This document shows, in pieces, positions 13,301 to 25,300 of a stretch of 64,000 bases of DNA. Numbering within the stretch: position 1 is the first letter of the stretch; each line of letters begins with the position of its first letter. Source of the DNA: Heloderma charlesbogerti (taxonomy: Eukaryota; Chordata; Lepidosauria; Squamata; Helodermatidae). The notes beneath the pieces are model-generated. The model was not told where the DNA came from. It did no database searches and was given only the letters and a program-made list of their open reading frames with translations. The translations under genes were made by a program, and so were the position numbers. Where the stretch lies: positions 1,240,001 through 1,304,000 of the forward strand of contig JANEZZ010001866.1 of the NCBI GenBank assembly GCA_026122225.1, written 5' to 3'.

Positions 13301-16300
13301 AGATGTTACCAGAGCATGGATAACTGCTGCTAGGCTCTCTGTCTGGATACGGACATAGCTGGAATATCAGCCTAAGCTGATCAAAGGTGCTCTGCGCCAC
13401 TGAGTCCACCTGTGCCTCTAGTACAATGCTGGATCCAAGAGCACCCCAAAATGACAAGCCTGATCCTTTAGGGGGAGTGCAACCCCCGCCAGGACAGGCT
13501 GAACATCACTTAGCCCAGAAGAAAGCCATTCCCGCGGAATCCCAAGAAAACGGGCTGCAGTCACAGGCATGTCAAAGTGCCATTCCTCTCTGGGAACGGT
13601 ACCTTTTCAATGACACGGTTCCCTCCAAAGCGAGTCACAAATTCAGCCGGCGAGGCCACTGTGAAGTCCCTGTGCAGATCCACCTTCCTCTGCTCACGGC
13701 CTTTCTTGACCAGATGCATCCCCGACATGCTGGGTCTGTAAGGAGACAAAAACAGGACTGCAGAATTTAATTTGTTGCTCAGACAAGAGCTGAAGACTGA
13801 CGTGGAAGAACTTAAAGGAAGCTGGGTCAACAGCAGCCAATGAGCAAGATGGGTGGATGAAGGCGGAACACGTTTCTGAAGTCACCCCCCTGGTTGCCAC
13901 TGGCGAGCTAGAACTGCCTTCCAGGCGACCAAGTACATAATCTGTTTTAACTTTGTTGTTTCCCCCACCCTGCCTTTCAGACCATCAGTATTAGCCAAAA
14001 ATAAACAACACAGTTAACTGTGAGCTGGCCAGCTAGGAAACATGTTTGTAGTCTACAAACACCTGTGTGTTCATTTGCAAGGCTGCAACAAGTCTAAGGG
14101 CCTTCAGGGGTTTCTACCTTTCAAGGCAACATACATACATACATAAATAAATGTGGTGCCACAGCAAAGGGAAGTTGTCACCAGTTCCCATCCAACGTTC
14201 TTCTCGCGCATAAAACATCCTATTCTATATATTTCATTTTACTCAAAGAACCTGTCCTCTATATTCAGGAGAGACAAAAGGAGGTACTTCACACAACACA
14301 CAAGCAACTCATTTGGCCGGTAAGCAGGTCTGTGGGTTGGGTGCTGTTTTTATTCTGTAATAGTTGCGTTTTTATTGTATTTTAATGTGTTTTATTGTTT
14401 TAATCTATTTTAAATTGTTTTGTAAGCCGCCTTGAGTGCCATTTTTTTTGGTAGAAAGGTGGGGTATAAATCAAATAAATAAATAAATAAACAAACAAAC
14501 AAACTTCTGGCATTCAGTACCAGTTGATGCAGCAGTGTGGTGGCTTTTAAAGGCAACAAGAAAGTTCCGTGGAGGTCCATCGCCAATTATCCATCAAGAG
14601 AGCAGGAAAGGGAGCTTCCGAGTTGAGAACCAGAATGCAAGCAGGGGGCAGCTGTTACCTTTATCCCCTGCATCCCAGAGGCATTTTGCTATTACAAACA
14701 AAAGGATGGATTCGTTCAATCTTGAACTGACCAAGGCCTGAATTCTCATCTTGCCCCAAAATGCCCCCTGTGCTACAATTAGCCTTTTAACGTCTCGTCC
14801 GGCACCAACAGGGTGTTTCCAAAAGTCTTAGAGCACAATCGTATGCAAGGCTTAGACAGAAAAAAAGTCCTACAACTCCCAGCATCCCCCACCAGCATGA
14901 CTGGCTGAGGCATGCTGGGAGTTGTAGGGCCTTTTTCTGTCTGAGCATGCATAGGATTGCGCCTTTAATGCAGCAGGGGCAAGGGAGCAGGGAAACAGCC
15001 CCATATTTGATCAGGGATTGGAGATATGGCAGGGAACCTAGCATGCCAAACAGGGATGCAATGCCCTGTGGGCTGAAAGTTCCTCATTCCTGTTCTACAA
15101 CCTAGTAAGGAAATGAAATTCCACAGGCAAAGGAGCTTATGTGTCAAGTCAGTTCAAACCAGGACACAGACCCACAAGACAAGGACTTACAATTTTATAT
15201 GGACTGGATGTATTACAGCGATGTTCCACCTCTCCTGGACAAAACACAAACACACACAAAATAACATCTTCTATTTTCTGGGCCTGAGAACGCTTTACAT
15301 CTTTTTTTCCTGTAGTGCAGAATTCCCCAAGCTGCATTGGACTACTGCTCCTACCATCCCCAGCCAGCACTGATGGGAGTTGTTCTGGGGGGAAATACGA
15401 GACTCTTGCAGGAGGGCGGCAGGTGTTTGGTAATGCGAGTAACAGATGCACTAGTATGTCCACGATGTTGACACGGGGTTTAACCCGAAAGCCATCTTTT
15501 AAAGGGTGTCGGCGGAGGTAAGTAGTAAATATTAGACTCCTGTATTATATATATTAGGTAACTTGCCACCGTAACGACGGGATGATCGACTAAACTTAGA
15601 TGAGCGCGGCCGCGCCATTGCAGTCTAAAATCCTACAAGACATTCCAGACCCGCCCGGGGGGTGGAGCGCTATAGTCCTAGGTCAAAACACAAACCCGAC
15701 ACCGGTGCTCTTGACTCTCCCAACTGCCCTCGCGGACATCAGGCACATTGCCACGCGAAATCGATCTGCCCATACATCACTAGACTAACGGTATTATATG
15801 TAAGAGAACGAGGGCCTAAGCTACGCAAGCGTTCGAGATGCATTCCAAGATACCTTTACCCCACCCCAAGTCCCCTCACATGAAATCTCACCCCCGGTAC
15901 AAAACCCCCCATCCACCCTACCCCCCCACGCAATATATCTTCCATCAAACCCTTTACCCCAACCATGCCTCCCCACAACCCCCTCCCCCCCCACCAACCA
16001 TCCCCTCAATAGCTCATGGTCCACAATAACTAAACTGTTAACCTCCCTTCCACCCATACTCCACCTCCCCCCAGAGACCCCCAATCGTCCCCCACGCCCC
16101 CGCTACCCCCACCCCCCACATACCTACCGCATTGCACAACAAAGCCCTGCTTACCCACCCTACGCTCACGACACAGCTGGTATGTCCTCCTTAACTCTGA
16201 TCCCCCTCGTTGAAAACTCTCAGGCGTCTTTCTGGTATATTGCAAGCTCCATCAAACAGAAATTCCCTCACAGTCCCTTTTTAGTGGCCACCATACACCT

Positions 16301-19300
16301 TCCGAAACTATTTGATTCGATAGGCTATCCCGTCCCCTCCCGATCCCTTCACTCTTTATCACCTCCGATTCCCCTTCTCACCTACGAGTATTACCAGCCT
16401 TCCTTCAGATTACTCCACGTAAAGTATTGCCCATCCCGCCCACTAACCTTACACGTTTGAACGCTCTCAGAAGCTGTAACCCCACAAAATCCCCCTTTTC
16501 AATTATTGATATTTTTGCATGTCCATCCATTGAACACTCTAATCACTCCGCCCCTCCCACATTCTTGTTCCACCCCATTAATTTTTCCTTTACAATTACG
16601 AACCCCCGCCCCCTCATACCTACATAATACCTACCAACAAACACTCGTTGATCAGCGCGTTTGTTCATTGCTCCTTAGCCCCCCTTCGCATCCTCCCCTC
16701 CTTTCTTTCGACCCTTATTCTTCGATATTTTTGCAATCGCCCCGCTACCCTCCCCCCCTTCTTCACGCCATTCTTTGTTTTCTCCGCACCCTGTCTACGC
16801 CGAATATTCTTATTGCACCTACCACTATTTCCCCACATCAAGCCCCCCCGCTAACCGCTCCTATAACTCATCCACATTATTGCACTGAGTAAATCAGCCC
16901 AGAGGGGGAGCCTACCGGGCCTGGAGGCCCCCTTTGCCTTGCGGCCCCATCACACCACAGCCCACCACAGCTCCTGCCATTTCCCAGGTAACAAACCTTG
17001 CCTATGCAGCTCTCCCAGTACCACCAGCGGTGCAACTGAGGAAGGCGGCAGCCGGGCCCCTGCAGCCTGCTATCTCTCACCCACCGTCGCCCTGCCAGGG
17101 CTCTCGCGTGGCGCACTAAACCCTTCCAGGCATACAGCTGCTGAACAAGATAGGGGAGCAGGCAGACGACCCTGCAGCACAGAGCATGCACGGCAGCACA
17201 AGGCAGTTTCACTGGGCTTCTGTGCCACGCAATGGTAATAATCGCTCCCTCTAACCGTGAATGCAAGTGCTGGGGGCCAACAGGGCCGGGGCCAAAGCAG
17301 GGCCACGGAGAAAGAAGAGGGAAGTAGGAATGCGCCTGGGGAATCCTGGTGTCTGCGGATGTACAAGTAAACACACGCGCACATCCCACTAATGGGGCAA
17401 AGGGGGAAATGGGGGGAGAGGTCCCACTTTCAATCCCCACTTTCACAGAATTCTTCAGGCGCAAGTGTTCAGAGAAATATATGCAAGAGGAAGAACGCTC
17501 AGTTACTTTAGCAAGGCCCTTCCCTTCTAGTTTCTCTTGCCAATACTCTGTACAGAGTGCTTTGGCTACTGGGTTGCATGGAAATGAAATGAATCAGTCA
17601 ATAAATCCTTTTAACACCTTGAAGTGACCTGGTGCCTGCGGGGCAGGGGAGCTATGACTACGCCAATTTGCATTTCAAAGAGAAAGCGTAATCCATCACC
17701 CGCACCTTCCCTGCACACCCCCCCTCACCTCCCAGCATCGAGCTGGTGAAGCCACGCAGCTCCGCGGGGCGGTACGTGTTCGCAGTCGGAGGGTAAAGGG
17801 GAGGACGAAACCACTGAATTCCTCCGTGCACACCTCCGAATCCCCATCTGGACCGTCTCACCCAGCCTGCAAGCGGGTCTTCTGGGTGCGGCAATTGCCT
17901 CTTTCGCTACCGCCGAGCTGGGGCCGGCAGACTTACGGCTTGCGGGTTCTAGCTTCTCCGCTGCTAGAACCCGGAGGTGCGCCAGACCAGAGCCCGCTGC
18001 ACAAACACACGCGCGCGGAATGGAAGAACTCCGAGCCCAGGAATCTGCCTTAAGTACCGGAACTGAACCCAGCTCACCGTCCCTCGCAAGCAACCCCCCC
18101 CGGGTTACCCCGCGCTTTCTTCGTTTCAGCAGCACAACCGAAGGCTGGAGGGGCGTCAGGCCGTTGCTCTCATGGGTCCATCGCTGGGAGACGAAGGGCG
18201 CAATCCCGCGCACGTTCAGACAAAGGAGAAGTCCTTCAACCCCCGCGTGCCCCAGTCGGCCATTCGGGGAGCTGCGGGACTTCCTCACTGTCTGGACGGG
18301 CGAGGGATTGCGCCCCTCGCCCCCGGGGTTGGACCAGAATGGCTGGCTGGCGAGCGCCTGCGGGCGTGGGGCTCTCTTCCCTATCCAGGCGTGCACGGGG
18401 TCGCGCCCTTGTTTTATTTGAAGGGCGATCGTCCCAACTGCCCGAAGTGACTCGCACCACAGGCACGCGCCACCTTAAAAAAAAACCACCCGAAAACCGG
18501 AATAAGCCACGCTGGAATCCGTCACTCCCATGCCGTCAATGACGTCGCTTTAAAAAAAATCGACGTCCGACCTTGGGGCCGGGCCGGGGAGCGGGGGGCA
18601 GAGGAGGGGCCCGCGAAAGAGCGGCGACCGACTCCGCGGGGTCGCCGTCACGGCGCGCACGAGGCAGACTTCGCCGCGAGCTCCTCCTCGCTCCGCAGGC
18701 AACGTCCGAAAGACGCGCGGCGAGTATCGGGCGGGGACAGCACCAAGAAGGCCCCGGCGGCCGGGGCGGGAGGGGAGGGGGGGGCGGGCGCGCGCGCGCG
18801 CGGGGGAGGCCGCCGCTGCTTGCGAGAATCCGGCGGGAGGGGGGCGCGGCGGGTCGCGCGCGGCTGCGAGCTGCGGGCTCGTGCGACGGGGGCGGCCGGC
18901 GTTCCCCGCGCCCCGCCCCGCCCCGCCGCGCCCGCCTGAGCGGGAGCTGCGCCGCTCGCCGCCTCGCCCCAGGGAAGCGGGGTCGCCCCGCGCCCCCGCC
19001 CCGGCTTCTGCAGGGCGCCGGCCCCGCTCGCCCCCCGCGCGGCCCCGCCCCGCCCCGCGCCGGCGGGGCACCCACCTCCGCGGGCGCCGGGGCCCGTCCG
19101 GGGCCGCGCCGCCGCCGCCGCCGCCTCGCCCTCCTCGGCCTCGCCCCCGCGTCCGCGCTGCCGCCGCGCCCGCCGCTTCCCCTTCCCGCGGGCGACGAGG
19201 GCCGGGCCGGGAAACCGCCGGAGGGCGGCAGGAGCGGAGGGCGCCTTCGCGCAGTCCGGAGCAGCGGGGCCGCAGGGCCACCGAGGCCAGCCCGCTGCCC

Positions 19301-22300
19301 CGCGCGGCGACCCCAGGCAGCGCCCTGACGGGTGGCTGCCCGGCCTCGTCTGCAGCGCCTCCAGCCCGGCGCAGCCCCGCCGCCCAGGCACTCCAGGAGG
19401 TGGCTGGGCAGCAGAAGTGTCCCACTCCTCGCGCCCCCGTGGACCACCACGCCAGGCCTCCCTGCCCTGCGCTCTCCCGGGGCGTCTCAAGTCCATATTC
19501 ACTGCATCGGTGATGCTATCTAGCCATCTCATCCTCTGCCGTCCCCTGCTCCTTTTGCCTTCAGTCTTTCCCAGCATCAGGGTCTTTTCCAGGGAGTTTT
19601 CTCTTCGCATTAGGTGGCCAAAATATTGGAGCTTCAGCTTCAGCATCTGTCCTTCCAATGAGCACTCAGGGTTGATTTCCTTGAGGATGGACTGATTGGA
19701 CCTCCTTGCAGTCCAGGGGACTCGTAAGAGTCTTCTCCAGCACCACAGTTCGAAAGCATCAATTCTTCGGCGCTCAGCCTTCCTTATAGTCCAGCTCTCA
19801 CAGCCATACATTACTACTGGGAAAACCATAGCTTTGATTAGACGGACCTTTGTCGGCAAGGTGATGTCTCTGCTTCTCACTATGCTGTCTAGGTTTGCCA
19901 TAGCTTTCCTCCCAAGGAGCAAGCGTCTTTTAATTTCATGGCTACAGTCACCGTCTGCGGTGATCTTGGAGCCCAAGAAAGTAAAATCTGTCACTGCTTC
20001 CATTTCTTCCCCTTCTGTATGCGAGGAAGTGATGGGGCCACATGCCATGATCTTCATTTTTTTAATGTTGAATTTCAAACCAGCTTTTGCACTCTCCACT
20101 TTCACCCTCAACAAGAGGCTCTTGAGATCCTCTTCGCTTTCTGCCATTAGGGTGGTATCATCTGCGTATCTGAGGTTGTTGATAATTCTCCCGGCAGTCT
20201 TAATTCCGACCTCTGATTCATCCAACCCGGCATTTCTCATGATGTACTCTGCATATAAGTTAAATAAGCAGGGTGACAATATGCAGCCTTGTCGTACTTC
20301 TTTCCCAATCTTGAACCAATCGGTTGTTCCATGTCCAGTTCTTATTGTTGCTTCTTGACCCTCATACAGGTTTCTCAGGAGACAGGTAAGGTGGTCTGGT
20401 ACTCCCATCACTTTAAGAATTTGCCACAGTTTGTTGTGATCCATGCAATCAAAGGCTTTAGCGTAGTCAATGAAGCAGAAATAGATGTTTTTCTGGAATT
20501 CTCTTGCTTTCTCCATGGTGCAGCGAATGTTGGCGATTTGATCTCTAGTTCCTCTGCCTCTTCGAAACCCAGCTTGTACTTCCGGTAGTTCTCAGTTTGC
20601 ATGCTGCTGAAGCCTAGCTTGTAGGATTTTGAGCATCACCTTGCTTGCATGTGAAATGAGCGCAATTGTATGGTAGTTTGAACACTCTTTGGCGTTGCCC
20701 TTCTTTGGAACTGGAATGTAAACTGACCTTTTCCAGTCTTGTGGCCACTGTTGAGTGTTCCAAATTTGTTGGCATATTGAGTGCAGCACTTTAACAGCAT
20801 CATCTTTTAGGATTTTAAATAGCTCAGCTGGAATACTGTCATCTCCGCTAGCTTTGTTGTTAGTAATGCTTCCTAAGGCCCACTTGACTTCACTCTCTAG
20901 GATGTCCGGCTCAAGTTCAGTGGCCACACTATCCTGGCTATCAGGGACATTCAGATCTTTCCTGTATAGTTCTTCTGTGTATTCTTGCAACCTCTTCTTA
21001 ATCTCCTCTGCTTCTGTTAGGTCCCTGCCTTCTTTGTCCTTTATCCTGCCCGTCTTTGCACAAAACGTTCCCTTGAGATCTCCAAATTTTCTTGAAGAGA
21101 TCTCTAGTCTTTCCCATTCTGTTGTTTTCCTCGATTTCTTTCAGTTGTTCATTTAAGACTGCATTCAGTTCGATAGATCTTCCCCTTTCTCCCTTGCTTT
21201 TTGCTTCCCTTCTTTCCTCAGCTACTTGTAAAGCCTCATCAGACAGCCACTTTGCTTGCTTGCATTTCTTTTTCTTGGGATGGATTGAGTTGCTGCCTCC
21301 TGAACAATGTTACGGACCTCCATCCATAGTTCCTCAGGCACTCTGTCTATCAGGTCTAATCCCTGAAATCTATTCCTCACCTCCACTGTATATGCATAAG
21401 GGATATGATTTAGGTCATACCTGAATGGTTTAGTGGTTTTCCCTACGTTCTTCAATTTAAGCCGAAATTCTGCAAGAAGCAGCTCATGATCTGAGCCACA
21501 GTCAGCTCCAGGTCTTGTTTTTACTGACTGTATAGAGCTTCTCCATCTTTGGCTGCAAAGGACATAATCCATCTGATTTCGATATTGACCATCTGGTGAT
21601 GTCCATATGTAGAGTCGCCTCTTGTGCTGTTGGAAAAGAGTGTTTGCTATGATCCGCGTGTTCTCTTGGCAAAACTCGATTAGCCTTTGTCCTGCTTCAT
21701 TTTGTACACCAAGGCCATGCTTGCCTGTTATCCCGGTGACTTCTTGACTTCCTGCTTTAGCATTCCAATCCCCTATGATGAAGAGGACCTCTTTTTTTGG
21801 TGTTAGTTCTAGAAGGTGTTGTAGGTCTTCATAGAACCGATCAACCTGAGCTTCTTCGGCCTCAGTGGTTGGGGCATAGACTTGAATTACTGTGATGTTG
21901 AATGGTTTGCCTTGGATTCGTACTGAGATCATTCCATCGTTTTTGAGATTGTACCCCAGTACTGCTTTTCCCACCCTTTTGTTGACTATGAGTGCTACTC
22001 CTTTTCTTCTAAGGGATTCTTGCCCACAGTAGTAGATATGATGGTCACCTGAATTAAATTCGCCCATGCCTGTCCATTTTAGTTCGCGGATTCCCAAGAT
22101 GTCGGTGTTCAGTCTTGCCATCTCATGTTTGACCACTTCCAACTTACCTTGATTCATTGATCTGACATTCCAGGTTCCTAAACAGTATTGTTCTTTACAG
22201 CATCGGATTTTCTTTTCACCACCAGACACATCCACAGCTGAGTGTCCTTTCGGCTTTGGCCCAGCCGCTTCACTCTTTCTGGCGCTACTTGGAAATTCCC

Positions 22301-25300
22301 TCTGCTCTTCCCCAGTAGTATATTGGACACCTTCCGACCTGAGGGTCTCATCTTCCGGCATCATCTTTTTTAGCCTTGTGATACGTTCCATGGGGTTTTC
22401 TTGGCAAGAATACTGGAGTGGGTTGCCATTTCCTTCTCCAGTGGACCACATTTTGTCAGAACTCTCCGCCATGACCTGTCCGTCTTGGGTGGCCCTGCAC
22501 GGCATAGCTTATGGCTCCACTGAGTTACGCAAGCCCCTTTGCCACAACAAGGCAGTGATCCATGAAGGGGAACAGAAGTGTGGTTGCCCTTTATTCGAAG
22601 CAGCGGATCCAGGAGGAATCACACAAGTCGTGGGAATACGAGAACCACCCTCGCGTGTCAGACCGCAGGACCATCTGGTCCCAGGGCCTGGGTGTTTCCA
22701 AACTAGGCTTTCATTGCACTATTTCCTTGGCACATTCACAGAATTTTACGGGGGGGCAGACGACAATGCCTCCCAGTCGGAGCCCTCCCGTGTCTTTCCC
22801 AACACTCCTTCCATCTTTTTTCTTCTGGCAGAAAATCCTTGAAGGAGAAAGAGGCGAAATAGCAGCACGGTGCCTCCTGCTTGGGAGCACTAAGAGCCCC
22901 ACTCCGGGAAGCAGCCTCAGCCGATGGCCAGGTGCCTCCAGGGCGCATGGCAATAGCCACCCCCACTGTGGTTTGAGACAGACGCAAGCCATTCGCCTGA
23001 CGCAGCATAGGTTTTACAGGCCCAGGGAAGGCATGGGTTGCTCCCTGTGGGGAGGCTGGGGAGAACGTGCAGTGCAACAAATGTCTTCTTCGCAACCCCC
23101 CCAAGAGCTAGATGGGCTCACCTCCGCGTGCAGCGTCTCCGGGCCGGTGGAGCTCCTCCGCCATTGATAGGTCACCACGTGCAAAGATGCGGTCGTAAAC
23201 TAGCAAGAGGATGACTAAATAAGTGCCTGCCCAAGCGAGGGTCGGTTATCGGCTGAGAAACTGTCCTTGGGCCAAAGCAGGCCCATTGTACTCGGCCCTT
23301 CACATCTGCTGATAAACAATCATCAGCTTGGCAACAGCTTGTCACTAATTTAATGCAACTAGGGGCTACTTTGGTATGATTTTTAAAAATGTGTTTTAAA
23401 ACATTTCCTAGGTTTTATAAACATCTATTGCACATTGCTTTGGAAAGGTTATCTATTTTTTGTAAGGGGGATATGAATCTTTGAAATAAATAATAATCTG
23501 AGGATGTGAGAAACAAGCAAACAAACTGCTGGATCCTTCCACACAGGATTCCAGGTTTCAGACTTTGAACCTGTCGCGCCTCTCCTTCCTCATCCTCCCC
23601 TTGTTATCCAGCTCTTAGGAAATTGCAATGCTTTATGAATGTGAACTTTAAAAAAATACGTAAGCAGAGAATTGGACTTGCATTTTATAGGAGGGGGGAA
23701 ATGCAAGCTTTGTGTGAATGCGGTTCCAGTTTTAATCACCCAAATCTAACCATTTCAGGCACTCAAAACTTGCACAGACATCATAGCTGCATAGAACCAG
23801 CCTTAAAAGATCCTTGCAGGACCCAATATCAGCTCATCTCAGTACACTCGCAGAAGTTGTGACATCTTCTACAGAGAGGAGTGGGCCATGGATCACCTCA
23901 AAGGGTGATCCATTCCAGTACTGAATGGAAATGCTTTGTGTTTTAAGCCAAACCACTCAATGGAACCAACTGGATTTTCAAGCCAAGCTCACTGGCTGAT
24001 CCAATCAGGACCATTGCTGCTGTCCTGTGCTGAATTTCTTAAACAAAAATGTCCCATATTGTGCCAAAAATGTACGCCATCGCTAACAGGATGACCACAT
24101 CTTTTTCATCCTATGTATTTCTGTCTTTCAAAGATGCATTACCCACTTTCCAATGTTGAAGTTAAAACATTTCCAGAGCAGAACACAATAAAACTCCAGG
24201 TGATGATTGTTACAAGTCTAAAAAATCCCAACGTCTCACGAAGTAAAAAAACTGAAAGCAACAAAAGCAGCAAAATAAAATACTAGATAAAACAGCAAGT
24301 CATTCAGCAAGTCAGAATCAAAACCACTGTTTGCAAGCAAGAAAACAAACAGAAACTCAGGCAGTTGGGAAAGGTCTTGACTTGGTGCCTAGAATTTAAC
24401 AGAAAAGGTGCCAGGTGCACTTTTCTAAGGAGGGTGTTCCATTAATGGGGTGCCACCACTGAAAACGCCCTATCCCAGTTGCCACCCACCTCACCTGTGA
24501 AAGCAGCACATTATTAGGCATATTGTGGAGTCTTTCCTCTGCAAAATGTCAGGGAGGAAACTTCCTTGTTCTTTCCCCAGTCCAACAAGAAGGGCTTCGC
24601 CACACCAGGCCTTATATTCTGCAACTTACCGGGGCTTCTACTTCCAGATCCTTTGCAGGATTAAGATTGGCTCCTGACATGGGCTGTTTTTTATGGGCTG
24701 TCTTTCTTGGCAAATTCTCAGCAAGTTCTATATATTTCATTTTACAGCCACTAGATAGTGTGATTATAGCGCAACTCTGCAATTTCACACAGCCATTAAA
24801 ACAGACTTTCATTTGTTACTGCATTATCTCCGATCTTTTAAAAAGCGGGATAAAGGTCAAAAAGCACAGGCGACACCCTGGAGGCTGACAATGTCGTGTG
24901 AAGGACCTGCAAACTTCTGTGAGTGACCAATCACAAGTGGGCAATAAAAGCCTCCTGTAGAAATGCTCAGTCTCGAGCAGAAATGCTGGAGGAAATGTGC
25001 TGAAAAGAGGGCAGAGGCAAGAAATGTAATGCCTGGGACCATCAATAGGAAAACTGCAATACTTCCATGAAACAGAAGAGGGGAACACCTCCGAGTAAGT
25101 TAAAAACACACACACACAGATTCTTAGTTAAACAAGGAGTGTTGACAGAAGCAGTACATTGATTCATTCAAAAAGAAGAGGATCTTCTGTTTTGAATCTT
25201 CCAATAATCTGGTTTAGTCTGGAGATTTGCGTTCTCATGTCTGGTCTGTTTGCTTTACATGTTTGACTGCAAACGCAGCAGCGAAGTGGGGGAAGAGAGA

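Noticed and set aside
15838..16892. ORFs in the G-depleted tract, and the idea of a nuclear mitochondrial insertion
   Set aside because: Low G on one strand resembles the mitochondrial light strand, but no mitochondrial protein, rRNA or tRNA could be recognised, and the peptides are low-complexity Pro/Ser/Thr.
18536..19513. Several 200-300 codon ORFs on both strands in the CpG island
   Set aside because: Overlapping open frames on both strands with R/P/A/G-rich peptides reflect lack of stop codons in GC-rich DNA. No conserved motif is seen.
18648..20516. A 622-codon minus-strand ORF
   Set aside because: Its first half is the BovB reverse transcriptase C-terminus; the rest is stop-free run-through into the CpG island with Arg/Pro/Ala/Gly composition. 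It is not a real fusion gene.
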